The notes: generated from the sequence alone by a model not told the origin. A stretch of 64,000 nucleotides of DNA from Candidatus Poribacteria bacterium (GCA_028821605.1 JAPPFM010000055.1:62001-126000), one strand, 5' to 3'; shown: positions 1 through 8,368, counted from the stretch's first letter. Numbers and translations are program-made.

Positions 1-984
1 CGCGAGGTTGTCTCCGGTGTTGGTCCAATTGAGACTGACAAATTAGGGGGTATCTTCTGTACGCGCGCTGGCAGTACTGAACATCCTCGGATATTGCTTG
101 ATTCGCATTTAGACGAGATCGGTTTTGTTGTGCAAAATGTCACGGATAACGGGTTCGTCAAGTTTCTGCCGCTCGGTGGATGGTGGGCGCACACACTTTT
201 AGCGCAACGGGTCACGATCACGACGAAGTTAGGAAAAGTACCGGGAGTGGTCGGCTCTACACCCCCTCATTTGCTCTCAGGGTCACGTGACAAGGTCTTA
301 GATATGAAAGACCTTTTCATTGACATCGGGGCGGAAAGTGAGGAACAGGCGGCAGAAGAGTATGGTGTATTACCCGGGTGTCCAATCGCTCCTTACGGTC
401 CCTTTACGCGAATGAAAAATGAGAAATTACTTGCTGCGAAAGCGTTTGATAATCGTGTCGGTGTTGCGGTTGTAATTGAATCGCTTTTAGGACTTGATGA
501 ACATCCGAACACTGTCATCGGCGCGGGAAGCGTTCAAGAGGAGGTAGGATTGCGAGGTGCTAAGACAATGGTCGCCAGTGTGGAACCCGATCTCGCTATT
601 GTGCTTGAAGGACCCCCTGCTGACGATACCCCAGGATTAAGCGTCGGAAATTCACAAGGGAAACTTGGCGGCGGTGTACAAATTCGGATCATTGATTCTT
701 CAATGATCGTCAATCCAAAATTGGCAGATTATGTGATTGAAACGGCGAAACGACACGAGATACCGTATCAACTTGGCGTGCGTCAATCTGGTGGGACGGA
801 TGGCGGCGCAATTCATCAATTCGGTAGAGGGGTGCCGTCCGTTGTGCTCGGCGTGCCGTCGCGTTACATCCATAGCCATGTCGCAATTATTAACATTGAC
901 GACTACACCGCAGCGTTGGATTTGACGAAACATCTCGTACGTGAAATTGATGCATCCGTTTTGGAAGGGTTTCTGTTCGGTTAA
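1..984 (+). CDS. M42 family metallo-aminopeptidase (5' end outside window)
   Basis: The reading frame is open from base 1, so the start lies upstream; 327 residues are visible of a family that usually has about 340-360. These are cytosolic di-metal aminopeptidases/glutamyl aminopeptidases that trim peptides. Visible metal-site motifs are DSHLDE (His codon at 106), AFDNRVG, QEEVGLRGA with the paired Glu, VLEG, and a C-terminal HSHVAI. The first codons also fit the family (TDKLGG before the DSH motif). It is followed 44 bases later by the next + strand gene and probably belongs to the same peptide/sugar catabolic run. The assignment rests on motif recognition; substrate specificity cannot be told. 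Confidence 0.9.
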   Translation, partial: REVVSGVGPIETDKLGGIFCTRAGSTEHPRILLDSHLDEIGFVVQNVTDNGFVKFLPLGGWWAHTLLAQRVTITTKLGKVPGVVGSTPPHLLSGSRDKVLDMKDLFIDIGAESEEQAAEEYGVLPGCPIAPYGPFTRMKNEKLLAAKAFDNRVGVAVVIESLLGLDEHPNTVIGAGSVQEEVGLRGAKTMVASVEPDLAIVLEGPPADDTPGLSVGNSQGKLGGGVQIRIIDSSMIVNPKLADYVIETAKRHEIPYQLGVRQSGGTDGGAIHQFGRGVPSVVLGVPSRYIHSHVAIINIDDYTAALDLTKHLVREIDASVLEGFLFG

Positions 985-1028
985 GCACGCTTTGGAGACA
1001 CGCACTTCACTTCATCGGAGGATAAACA

Positions 1029-1865
1029 ATGACAACCTTACCGAAAGTCTCGTTTTGTGGTCATCAAATCAGTAAACTGGTGATTGGGGATAACCCAATC
1101 TACGGCTATTCTCACTTCAATAAACTGCTTTCACAGCACCAGCAGGAATATCATACACCGGAGCGTGTTGTGGCAACACTCAAACGGGCAGAGGAAGTTG
1201 GGATTAATGGTTGGCAGAATAGTATGACGGAACGCTCGATGTCTGATCTACAACTTTACCGAGATGCGGGTGGCACGATAAACTGGTTTTGCCTTAGCCA
1301 AGGTTCCCGCTGGTACGAGGATCCTGACCATGTTTTTGAGGCTGCGAAACATAATCCGATCGGTATGGCACCACACGGCGGTGGTGTTGGGCAAAGGTGT
1401 TTACGTGAAAACAGGCTCGATTATCTGCAGGATATTCTCAAACGGATTCGCGATACAGGAGTTTTGGTTGGTTTATCTGTACATGATCCGAAACTTCTAC
1501 ACATCGCTGAAGACGAGGCGTGGGATATAGACTATTACATGACAGGGCTTTATAATCTTCACGGTGGTGCCGATAAGTTCAGGGAGAAATTCGGTTACGC
1601 CGCTTTGGGTGAAGTCTACGCGCGAGAGGACCGAGATGAGATGTGCGAGGCAATACAACGGACAGAGAAACCGTGTCTCCTTTTCAAGGTCCTCGCGGCA
1701 GGTAGAACAATCGGAAGCCCGGAACAGATTCGGACAGAAGTGAAGTTCGCTATAGACAACACCAAGCCGATTGATCCGTTATTGCTCGGTATGTATCAAC
1801 AATTCGGCGACCAGATCGGTGAAAATGCGCAATTGATTACGGAACTCTGCGCAGAATTGGGATAG
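1029..1865 (+). CDS. TIM-barrel protein, aldo/keto-reductase-like
   Basis: A 278-residue soluble protein with no signal peptide. The start is supported by GGAGG eight bases upstream. The N-terminal SKLVIGDNP strand and the alternating short beta/helix pattern, with phrases such as LKRAEEVGINGW, look like a (beta/alpha)8 barrel of the aldo/keto reductase or related class. However, I do not see the Asp-Tyr-Lys-His catalytic tetrad of true aldo/keto reductases, so it may be an enzyme of another reaction class or a non-reductase barrel. It sits directly upstream of a genuine aldo/keto reductase and downstream of an M42 peptidase, separated from the former by a repeat. Function unknown; the fold call is inference. 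Confidence 0.6.
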   Translation: MTTLPKVSFCGHQISKLVIGDNPIYGYSHFNKLLSQHQQEYHTPERVVATLKRAEEVGINGWQNSMTERSMSDLQLYRDAGGTINWFCLSQGSRWYEDPDHVFEAAKHNPIGMAPHGGGVGQRCLRENRLDYLQDILKRIRDTGVLVGLSVHDPKLLHIAEDEAWDIDYYMTGLYNLHGGADKFREKFGYAALGEVYAREDRDEMCEAIQRTEKPCLLFKVLAAGRTIGSPEQIRTEVKFAIDNTKPIDPLLLGMYQQFGDQIGENAQLITELCAELG

Positions 1866-1875
1866 GTTGTAATAT

Positions 1876-1992
1876 TAGCCATCAGTTGTCGGAAACCATC
1901 AGTAAAGAGGTTTCTTGTGTACCGATATCCGTTGCGGATACCCAATTGGACAGGCACAAGACTTGCCTCACTGATGACTGACGGCTGACCGC
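1876..1992. repeat. Intergenic inverted-repeat unit (family SR, copy 1)
   Basis: The left arm (ATCAGTTGTCGGAAACCATC) is mirrored at the right end by CTGATGACTGACGGCTGA. An internal TACCGATATCCG/CGGATACC palindrome and a CAAGACTTGC-type palindrome are also present. It is one of at least seven related units that lie between operon genes in this window. Confidence 0.6.
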
Positions 1993-2014
1993 CACACATC
2001 ATGGAGGCTGAAAA

Positions 2015-2998
2015 ATGGAGATGCGGACGTGCGGAAAATCTGGAATTGAAATCTCATCGATGGGCATTGGATGCTGGTCCTATGGCGGTGGTGATTATTG
2101 GGGACCACAAGCGCAATCGGATGTTACCGCTGTTGCGAACGCCGCATTGGATGCTGGCATCAATTTTTTCGATACAGCGGAAGGATATAACGACGGACGG
2201 AGTGAGGAAGCACTTGCTGTGGCACTGGAGGGCAGACGACACGAAGCAGTCATCGGCACAAAGGTAAGCCGACCGGATCCGGCTACAATCCGTGAACATT
2301 GCGAGGCGAGTCTCCAACGATTGCAAACGGATTGCGTTGACATCTATATGATTCACTGGCCCGACGACGAGATTGCTATCAAAGAAAGCATGGCTGAACT
2401 GACGCGCTTACAGGAAGATGGACTTATCCGTGCTATCGGTGTAAGCAACTTCGGGGTGGAACAACTTACAGCAGCACTTGATACAGGCGCGTCTATTGCT
2501 GTGAATCAACTCTGTTATAACCTCTTGTCGCGAGCAATAGAGCCTGAGTTGCTTCCGCTGTGTCGCAAGCATAACGTCGGCATCTTGGGGTATATGCCAT
2601 TGTTGCAGGGAATCTTGACTGGACAGTATAAGAGGGCAGAGGAAATACCCCCAGTGCATTCCCGATTTCGCCATTTTCGAGATGACCGAGCACAGGCTTC
2701 ACACGGCGAAGAGGGTGCCGAGGAAGAGATGTTTGAGACCTTGGAAAGCATCCGGAAAATTGCGGACGCTGAGCAGGTCCCAATGGCTCGGCTTGCTATT
2801 GCTTGGGCGATGGCGAGACCAGGAATTACGTGTATGCTCGTTGGCACCCGAAATATAAATGAACTGCAGGAAAACCTGAACGTTATTGAATACACGCCGT
2901 CTGCTGATGTGATTGATAGGCTTGACACGGTGACTGCACCGCTTTTAGAAAAAATGGGAGCAAACCCTGACTATTTCACAGGCGCGCGTATTCATTAA
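2015..2998 (+). CDS. Aldo/keto reductase
   Basis: A 327-residue NAD(P)H-dependent oxidoreductase of the aldo/keto reductase superfamily. The catalytic tetrad is visible: Asp53 and Tyr58 in FFDTAEGYNDGRSE, Lys83 in IGTKVS, and His114 in DIYMIHWPD. IRAIGVSNFG (strand 6) and the C-terminal GITCMLVGTRN cofactor-binding stretch also match the family. The start is set by GGAGG six bases upstream. It is followed after 15 bases by a PhyH-family gene, so the two are probably cotranscribed in small-molecule (sugar or secondary metabolite) catabolism. Substrate unknown. Confidence 0.92.
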   Translation: MEMRTCGKSGIEISSMGIGCWSYGGGDYWGPQAQSDVTAVANAALDAGINFFDTAEGYNDGRSEEALAVALEGRRHEAVIGTKVSRPDPATIREHCEASLQRLQTDCVDIYMIHWPDDEIAIKESMAELTRLQEDGLIRAIGVSNFGVEQLTAALDTGASIAVNQLCYNLLSRAIEPELLPLCRKHNVGILGYMPLLQGILTGQYKRAEEIPPVHSRFRHFRDDRAQASHGEEGAEEEMFETLESIRKIADAEQVPMARLAIAWAMARPGITCMLVGTRNINELQENLNVIEYTPSADVIDRLDTVTAPLLEKMGANPDYFTGARIH

Positions 2999-3013
2999 GA
3001 GAGGAACGGACTT

Positions 3014-3904
3014 ATGGCAGAACAGATCGGTATTAAATTCAACAAAGATTTCGGGAATCCGTTGGCAACGGCACCTGCCGATATTACACAGACAAATGCC
3101 GACGGTAAACCCGTTGTCCCTTTGACACAAGAACAGAAATATCTCTTCGACAAAAACGGATGGCTCTTGGTGCCGGGTGTACTGACAGAATCGGAGGTCG
3201 AGGAGATGCGTGATTTCTGTTACCGTTTAAAAAGCGACCCTGAAACGATTCCGCAACACCATCGCTCGACTTACGGCGGCCCCTTGGAGAAGTTAACAGA
3301 CCATCCGGTTGTGGTAGCATTCGGAAATGAGTTTCTCGCATCCCCCTATCTCGCCTCGGACACCTGCTACGGCTTCCGTATGGAGATGAGTTTTATGGCG
3401 TTGCGTTCTACAACGGACGATCCCCCCTTCGCATTCGGTCCGCATAACGGTAACGGTATGTTCCGGATGCCGGGTGATTGCCACCAATACCAATGTTTAC
3501 CCGGACAAGCATATAGCGGGTTGACGCGTGTTGTCTGGGAACTTAACCCTGTAGAGAAAGGCGATGGCGGCACGATGTTCATTACGGGCAGCCACAAGGC
3601 GGCTTATACTGCACCAGAGGATGCCCACATACAAGACTGGGAATTTTGGGATACCTATTCGTGTCCTGCCGGATCTGTCATTATCTTCACAGAGGCAATT
3701 ACACATAGCGGACAGCCGTGGCAAAACCCTGATACTGATCGGGTCGCTGTTTTCAACGCTTATAACTCAATAGATAAACGGTGGACCCGGTCCAGACCAC
3801 CACAAGCCTTATTTGAGGAGATGCCTCCGAAACGCCAGACCCTCTTCCGTGATGCCTATGTAAAAGGCAATGTAACCGGCACAGACTTTGATATGGCATT
3901 ATAG
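3014..3904 (+). CDS. PhyH-family non-heme iron protein with H-x-G site
   Basis: A 296-residue member of the phytanoyl-CoA dioxygenase (PhyH) superfamily of Fe(II)/2-oxoglutarate enzymes. The core is recognisable by GDGGTMFITGSHK and the distal AITHSGQ. Aligned on GSHK, the iron motif normally H-x-D reads His144-Asn-Gly146; distal His231 and a candidate 2-oxoglutarate Arg243 follow. The His144-His231 spacing of 87 is close to that of human PhyH. No other H-x-D/E occurs in the protein. Loss of the carboxylate is a hallmark of Fe/2OG halogenases but can also mean a different metal site or loss of activity. A GAGAGGA ribosome site precedes the ATG. Confidence 0.85.
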   Translation: MAEQIGIKFNKDFGNPLATAPADITQTNADGKPVVPLTQEQKYLFDKNGWLLVPGVLTESEVEEMRDFCYRLKSDPETIPQHHRSTYGGPLEKLTDHPVVVAFGNEFLASPYLASDTCYGFRMEMSFMALRSTTDDPPFAFGPHNGNGMFRMPGDCHQYQCLPGQAYSGLTRVVWELNPVEKGDGGTMFITGSHKAAYTAPEDAHIQDWEFWDTYSCPAGSVIIFTEAITHSGQPWQNPDTDRVAVFNAYNSIDKRWTRSRPPQALFEEMPPKRQTLFRDAYVKGNVTGTDFDMAL

Positions 3905-3990
3905 ATAGCGGTCAGCAGTCAGAGCGGTTTTTCGACTTGTGCACATAAAATAACGTAGGTTGCCATCTTTGTAGCATAATCTTTTAGATT

Positions 3991-4265
3991 GTGCGTGCGA
4001 GGACGCGAACCATAACTGTCAATTTTAGAGCAAATAACCGTCTCGGGACCAGGTCCGGTAGGTTCGGTTTCCCAACCGAACCGGATTCTACGCGGAAACC
4101 TTGAAGACTTCAAAACCTCTTTAGTCCTGTAAGGACGGAATGTTTATAGAAATGCGCCTCCTTCATCTCCTAAGCCCTGTAAGGGCGGCATGTTTATTAC
4201 ATTTGTTATAAAATGCTGCGAAAAACCACTAAATTGACACCTATGGTGCGTGCGAGGACGCGAAC
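3991..4265 (-). repeat. Composite dispersed repeat R1, copy A
   Basis: Both ends carry the inverted word ACCATAGGTGTCAATTT (slightly diverged at left) next to a small hairpin (GCGTGCGAGGACGCGAAC). Inside are two palindromic AGCCCTGTAAGGGCGGCATG words and a GGTCCGGTAGGTTCGGTTT hairpin. The order of internal blocks is reversed relative to copies B-D, hence the - orientation. Confidence 0.65.
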
Positions 4266-4310
4266 TAAAAGTTTGCGCTGCAAAAAAACGGTCTCTGTAT
4301 CCCTAAAATC

Positions 4311-4332
4311 TTGTTAGTAGCAACTTGGGTTA
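4311..4332. repeat. 22-base inverted repeat, left copy
   Basis: These 22 bases (TTGTTAGTAGCAACTTGGGT plus two) are the exact reverse complement of 6259-6280. The pair encloses a PhyH gene and a toxin-antitoxin pair. Confidence 0.7.
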
Positions 4333-4347
4333 AAATAGTAACGAAAC

Positions 4348-4534
4348 CGTAGTCCGAAACAACGTGGAGGGCGACTCTACGGAGAGGAACGTAAAAACCA
4401 CCAACCCACCTAACCGAACCACAAGGAAAAGCAGAAATCTGTTGAAATAGCGCGTAGCTTGAAACGTAGTGGAAAGCGGATCTACGGAAAGAAACGTGAA
4501 ACTACCAATCCGCCTAATCGAACCGCAAGGAAAA
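4348..4534 (+). repeat. 82-base imperfect tandem duplication
   Basis: Copy 1 (4348-4430) and copy 2 (4453-4534) share the same string of short words (CTACGGA, GAACGT, AACC and CAAGGAAAA) with one single-base indel. Most differences are transitions. In translation both copies give the peptide TTNPPNRT, but copy 1 needs a frameshift, so it is more likely a duplicated non-coding or decayed stretch than a live N-terminal extension. Confidence 0.65.
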
Positions 4535-4542
4535 TTAAAAAA

Positions 4543-5367
4543 ATGACACCGAAACAACGTTATCTGTTTGATGTAACAGGATATCTCCATTTAGAAAATG
4601 TCATCACCGGCGATGCGTTAGCGGAAGCCACTGAAGCCGTCGATAGATATATAACAACACCCCCTGACGAACTGCCACCCGGCTTTGAGCAGCAAGGACT
4701 CCATCAGCACGGGTTCGCCTTCGATAAATCGCTTGAATGCTTAACGATGCATACAGCACTATGGCCGATTATCAAGGAGTTAACGGACAATCAGCCACGG
4801 TTTGGCAGAGGTTCGTTGAAGCATGATAAACACGATTTGTGGCAGGTGGGTGAAGGCGTAAATGCAAACCCGGGTGGACTTCACTGTGCCCGCGATGATT
4901 ACGGATGGTATAGCACGCGCTACGAAGTTGATAACGGACATATCTACTGCGACAACTTTGTCTGTTTCCCCTATTTTACGGATGTCTATCCGGGTGATGG
5001 AGGACTCATCGTAATCCCCGGCTCGCATAAGAGTGAGTTTACGCGACCGAAGGAGCTGCTGACGGTTAACGAAGAGGATGGCATTGATCCGATTGACGAT
5101 CCTGTTTTCATCAATATTACACCCAAGGCGGGCGATATTGTAATTATTTCAGAGTTGCTAACGCACGGTGTACTGCGCTGGAAGCCGAAGGATCGGGATC
5201 GCAGGTTTCTTGTGTTGCGATATTTCCCACAATACACGGGTGCGCATAGTTTCCCGCAGCCTATTCTGGATCGGCTATCTCCAGAGACGTTAGAATTAGC
5301 GGAATCTGCCGCGTATGGTCATATCAAAGAGATCGTAAAGCAGGATGAGATTACGTTGACGGTTTAA
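4543..5367 (+). CDS. PhyH-family non-heme iron protein with H-x-A site
   Basis: A 274-residue PhyH-superfamily protein. I chose ATG 4543 (AAGGA 12 bases upstream) over an in-frame ATG at 4459, because 4453-4534 is half of a tandem duplication whose other half is frameshifted. The family core is YPGDGGLIVIPGSHK. The metal-site motif reads His114-Cys-Ala116 in place of H-x-D, with distal His208 in LLTHGVLRW and Arg218/220/221 as candidate 2-oxoglutarate ligands. No usable H-x-D/E is present. The spacing of 94 between the histidines fits the family. Like its neighbour at 3014 it therefore has a carboxylate-less, halogenase-like or altered active site. The two are only distantly similar. Confidence 0.85.
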   Translation: MTPKQRYLFDVTGYLHLENVITGDALAEATEAVDRYITTPPDELPPGFEQQGLHQHGFAFDKSLECLTMHTALWPIIKELTDNQPRFGRGSLKHDKHDLWQVGEGVNANPGGLHCARDDYGWYSTRYEVDNGHIYCDNFVCFPYFTDVYPGDGGLIVIPGSHKSEFTRPKELLTVNEEDGIDPIDDPVFINITPKAGDIVIISELLTHGVLRWKPKDRDRRFLVLRYFPQYTGAHSFPQPILDRLSPETLELAESAAYGHIKEIVKQDEITLTV

Positions 5368-5497
5368 GGGTGAGTAGGGTAAACAAGCGGAAAACGAAAA
5401 CTAAATGGCCTTACACCGCTAAAGAAACTTTGAATTTCGTCAATGCATCGTGTATAATTTGCATGAACTTTATACCCTTACTACACGGAGGTCCCAG

Positions 5498-5719
5498 ATG
5501 CACACAACCCCACAAAATATACTGGAAGCATTCAACCAACTCCCTGAGATAGAAAAACACGCTCTCGCCTCTGAAATCATAAAACAGGTGGCTCTGCTGG
5601 ATATTCCACCTTTGACAGATGAAGCACTCACGGAAATTGCAGACGCACTGTTTGTTGAACATGACAAGATGGAGGCGGAGGATGCCGAGACAAAATCGGG
5701 GGGAAGTCTGGTTAGTTGA
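5498..5719 (+). CDS. Putative antitoxin of a MazEF/PemIK-like pair
   Basis: A 73-residue acidic, mostly helical protein. The start is set by GGAGG directly upstream; a longer in-frame start at 5450 has no such site. I do not recognise the family by motif. The role is inferred from position: its 3' end overlaps the start of a MazF/PemK-like toxin gene by 38 bases, the usual arrangement for type II toxin-antitoxin modules. The phrase FNQLPEIEKHALASEI resembles the N-terminal helix of small addiction-module proteins. It would bind and neutralise the toxin and repress the operon. Confidence 0.6.
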   Translation: MHTTPQNILEAFNQLPEIEKHALASEIIKQVALLDIPPLTDEALTEIADALFVEHDKMEAEDAETKSGGSLVS

Positions 5720-5996
5720 TCTCGGAATGGTAGCTAAAGTTAGACCTTGCCTCGTTATCAGTGTACCGGCTCTCGACCGAGATCGCGCACTTGTCACTGT
5801 TGTGACACATACAACGAGCGCGCGTGGTTCAAGGTTTGAAATCCCAATAAAAACGAGATTTTTGGATACCGGTGTTTTCGACGCACAAAGTCTGGTCACA
5901 GTATCAGAGGCGAAGTTCTTGAGAAAATTGGGGAATCTCCAACCTGATCAGTTATCGGAGGTCGAAGGCGCGGTGCGCCAGTGGCTGCAACTTTAA
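5682..5996 (+). CDS. MazF/PemK-family endoribonuclease toxin
   Basis: A 104-residue protein with the family pattern: RGEVWLVDLG at the N-terminus, KVRPCLVIS, a VTVVTHTTSARG strand, and the C-terminal GVFDAQSLVTVSEAKFL. These toxins cleave single-stranded mRNA. The start at 5682 has GGAGG seven bases upstream within the antitoxin gene and gives a typical family length; an upstream in-frame ATG (5619) would add a basic, non-family extension. It overlaps the preceding gene. The pair lies inside a segment bounded by 22-base inverted repeats. Confidence 0.85.
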   Translation: MPRQNRGEVWLVDLGMVAKVRPCLVISVPALDRDRALVTVVTHTTSARGSRFEIPIKTRFLDTGVFDAQSLVTVSEAKFLRKLGNLQPDQLSEVEGAVRQWLQL

Positions 5997-6480
5997 CAAA
6001 AATGCGCGTGTTGCTTGATGAACATCTACCTCGAAAAAACACCTATAATTCATCTAAATGTCCATCTATGGCGACAAAATCTTTACACAGATAACCAGGA
6101 AAATCCGCAGCCCCAGCGGGGCGGCATGTTTATAGCAGCATGACGTACACACATTCTAAGCCCCAGCGGGGCGGCATGTGTATTGTGTTGAGGTTATTGG
6201 TAGTTTTTCAATACAATTGTATTCCCTACAATCCTTTGGGTGGCAACTTAGGTTAGGATAACCCAAGTTGCTACTAACAAATTCTGAACGTTCCAACGAG
6301 GGTTTTAGGTATTTTCCCCACCCCAGCGGAGGGTTTTGCTTGGGTGTTTCTTCAGTATATCTATAGAAACCGGGGTCTACAACTTCTTGCACTCCAGCGG
6401 AGTGCTATGTGCACAAACAGGTGGCAGCTTAGGTTGGGATAGGAAATTACGTTTAATCGAAATCCTTAGTAACGAGAGAA
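5997..6480. other. Repeat-rich intergenic region
   Basis: No gene is supported. Two GCCCCAGCGGGGC palindromes followed by GGCATGTTTATA-type words (6111-6180) are a fragment of the R1 family. A hairpin GCAACTTAGGTTA/TAACCCAAGTTGC lies at 6243-6273, with a partial third copy at 6423-6440. The words CCCCAGCGGAGGG and CACTCCAGCGGAGTG are further short palindromes. The reverse strand at about 6330-6355 carries the GAAACACCCAAGCAAAA word shared with 40.2, 42.9 and 50.2 kb. Confidence 0.6.
6259..6280. repeat. 22-base inverted repeat, right copy
   Basis: Exact reverse complement of 4311-4332. It is also the right arm of a local hairpin that begins at 6243. Confidence 0.7.
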
Positions 6481-6699
6481 ATGATACTTATGAACCGAAT
6501 TATTTTCAATCCAGATCAGTGTGGCGGACACCCCAGCATTCGAGGCATGCAGATCCGCGTGACAGATGTTTTGGACTTACTTGCTAACGGTATTTCTTTT
6601 GAAGAGGTGCTTGCAGAGATACCGGATCTTGAAGCTGAAGATATTGTTGCATGTCTACAGTTCGCCAAACATGAAAAGGAAACTACGGATGAAACATAA
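6481..6699 (+). CDS. DUF433 domain protein
   Basis: A 72-residue protein. The N-terminal RIIFNPDQCGGHPSIRGMQI followed by VTDVLDLLANGISFEEVLAE and PDLEAEDI is the standard DUF433 signature, a small winged-helix-like domain. DUF433 genes are usually paired with a DUF5615 PIN-like toxin and treated as antitoxins. Here no DUF5615 gene follows; instead the last 11 bases overlap the start of a secreted protease gene. It may be an orphan antitoxin or regulator of the downstream gene. The first Met (6481) or Met4 (6490) could be the start. Confidence 0.8.
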   Translation: MILMNRIIFNPDQCGGHPSIRGMQIRVTDVLDLLANGISFEEVLAEIPDLEAEDIVACLQFAKHEKETTDET

Positions 6700-8368
6700 A
6701 AACGGATTTTTATTCAAACGATCCTTAACTGCAATTGTAGTTTTGCTGCTATTTGGCACAATGAATGCCGCACCTGCCCAAACCATCCTACCTGCAGAAG
6801 ATATTGCTGAAAAAGCATTAGCGGCAACGGTGTATTTGGAGATGAAGGATAAAACCGGGAAAACCTTGGGCATTGGTAGCGGTTTTTTCGTCAAGCCCAA
6901 TCTAATTGCCACTAATTACCATGTGATTGAAGGCGCAGCACGGGGCACCGCGAAGTTAGTAGGTAAGTCCACCACGTACAATATTGAAGGCGTTACGGCT
7001 ACTGACAAGACAAACGACCTGGCACTTCTAAAGGTTACTGCTTATAGTATCAAACCACTTCCGCTTGGTGATGGTGATACCGTTCGGATTGGTGAGACAG
7101 TTTATGTTGCAGGCAACCCCAAAGGTTTGGAAGGCACGTTCTCAGATGGCATTATCAGCAGTCGCCGAGATAAGTACACGCAAGAACGCTTGCAGATGAC
7201 TGCGCCGATTTCTCCAGGCAGCAGTGGCGGACCTGTGCTAAACCGTAAGTGTGAAGTTATTGGAATCTCCGTTGCTGTTCACCGCGCCCTGGATGCACAG
7301 AATCTCAATTTCGCTATACCGTCAAAATATCTTAAGACACTGCTCGCGCGCGGTGGCGTAGCAAAACCTTTTGGATCGGGCAACGCGACTATATCTGCAG
7401 ATACATACTTCCGTCGGGGATATACGATGTGGGAACTCGGCAATTATGCTGCTGCTGTTGAATACTTTACCAAAGCTATTAGTCTCCATCCAAATGATCC
7501 GTTCACATACTACAATCGTGGAGTTGTGAAAGGTGAATTAGAACAACATATTGCTGCGATTGAGGATTACGATGTCGCTATACGACTAAAACCTGATTTT
7601 GCCTTAGCATACAACAATCGGGGCCTCGCGAAGTATCGTTTAGGTCAACACATTGCTGCGATTACGGATTACGACATCGCTATAGGACTAAAACCTAATG
7701 ATGCAAAAGCATACCTCAATCGGGGCCTCGCGAAGGCAGCTTTAGGTCAACACTCCGCTGCAATTGCGGATTACAACATCGGCATAAGACTAAAACCTAA
7801 TGGTGCCGACGCATACAACAATCGGGGAGTTGCAAAAGGTGAATTAGGTCAACACTTTGCTGCGATTGAGGATTACAATGTCGCTATACGACTAAAACCT
7901 GATTATGTCTTGGCATACAACAACCGGGGCCTCGCGAAGGCAGCTTTAGGTCAACACTTCGCTGCAATTGAGGATTATGACATGGCTATCCGACTTGAAC
8001 CTGATTATACCGACGCATACAACAATCGGGGAGTTGCGAAGGCAGCTTTAGGTCAACACTTCGCTGCAATTGAGGATTATGACATGGCTATCCGACTTGA
8101 ACCTGATTACACCGACGCATACAACAATCGGGGAAATGCGAAGGCAGCTTCAGGGCAATACTTCGCTTCTATTTCGGATTACGATGTCGCTATAAGACTA
8201 AAACCTAATGATGCAACAGCATATCTCAATCGGGGGAACTCGAAGTTTCTATTAGGCCACAGATGGGAAGCGAAGCAAGATTGGATAACTGCTTTACGGC
8301 TTGCAACACAGGCGAGGGATGCAGACCTAAAAGCAAACATTGAGAAGACACTTCAAAGCCTGGAATAA
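6689..8368 (+). CDS. Secreted trypsin-like serine protease with nine TPRs
   Basis: A 559-residue protein. ATG 6689 has AAGGA eight bases upstream and is followed by a signal peptide (KRS, then a hydrophobic stretch ending near APAQ), so the mature protein is extracytoplasmic. An S1C/HtrA-like protease domain carries the catalytic triad: His in NYHVIEG, Asp in NDLALLK, Ser in SPGSSGGPVL. It has no PDZ domain. Instead nine 34-residue TPR units follow, each starting AYxNRG and containing GQHxAAIxDYDxAIRLxPD (about 7404-8310). Two neighbouring units are almost identical, a sign of recent internal duplication. The role is probably envelope protein quality control or a partner-bound protease. It overlaps the DUF433 gene by 11 bases. 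Confidence 0.88.
   Translation: MKHKNGFLFKRSLTAIVVLLLFGTMNAAPAQTILPAEDIAEKALAATVYLEMKDKTGKTLGIGSGFFVKPNLIATNYHVIEGAARGTAKLVGKSTTYNIEGVTATDKTNDLALLKVTAYSIKPLPLGDGDTVRIGETVYVAGNPKGLEGTFSDGIISSRRDKYTQERLQMTAPISPGSSGGPVLNRKCEVIGISVAVHRALDAQNLNFAIPSKYLKTLLARGGVAKPFGSGNATISADTYFRRGYTMWELGNYAAAVEYFTKAISLHPNDPFTYYNRGVVKGELEQHIAAIEDYDVAIRLKPDFALAYNNRGLAKYRLGQHIAAITDYDIAIGLKPNDAKAYLNRGLAKAALGQHSAAIADYNIGIRLKPNGADAYNNRGVAKGELGQHFAAIEDYNVAIRLKPDYVLAYNNRGLAKAALGQHFAAIEDYDMAIRLEPDYTDAYNNRGVAKAALGQHFAAIEDYDMAIRLEPDYTDAYNNRGNAKAASGQYFASISDYDVAIRLKPNDATAYLNRGNSKFLLGHRWEAKQDWITALRLATQARDADLKANIEKTLQSLE

Larger units (their letters stand above)
3905..4542. other. Repeat-rich intergenic region between two PhyH genes
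   Basis: No gene is supported in these 638 bases. It holds composite repeat R1 copy A (3991-4265), one half of a 22-base inverted repeat (4311-4332) and an 82-base imperfect tandem duplication (4348-4430 and 4453-4534) that runs up to the ribosome-binding site of the next gene. Confidence 0.6.

Noticed and set aside
4459-4542. N-terminal extension of the second PhyH protein from ATG 4459
   Set aside because: The sequence is half of an imperfect tandem duplication whose other half is frameshifted; ATG 4543 has its own ribosome site and gives the normal family N-terminus.
5370-5552. 60-codon open frame between PhyH and the antitoxin
   Set aside because: It overlaps the promoter/ribosome-site region of the antitoxin, has no ribosome site of its own and no family resemblance.
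5411-5899. 162-codon open frame on the - strand
   Set aside because: It is antisense to the toxin-antitoxin genes, which have clear ribosome sites and family motifs.
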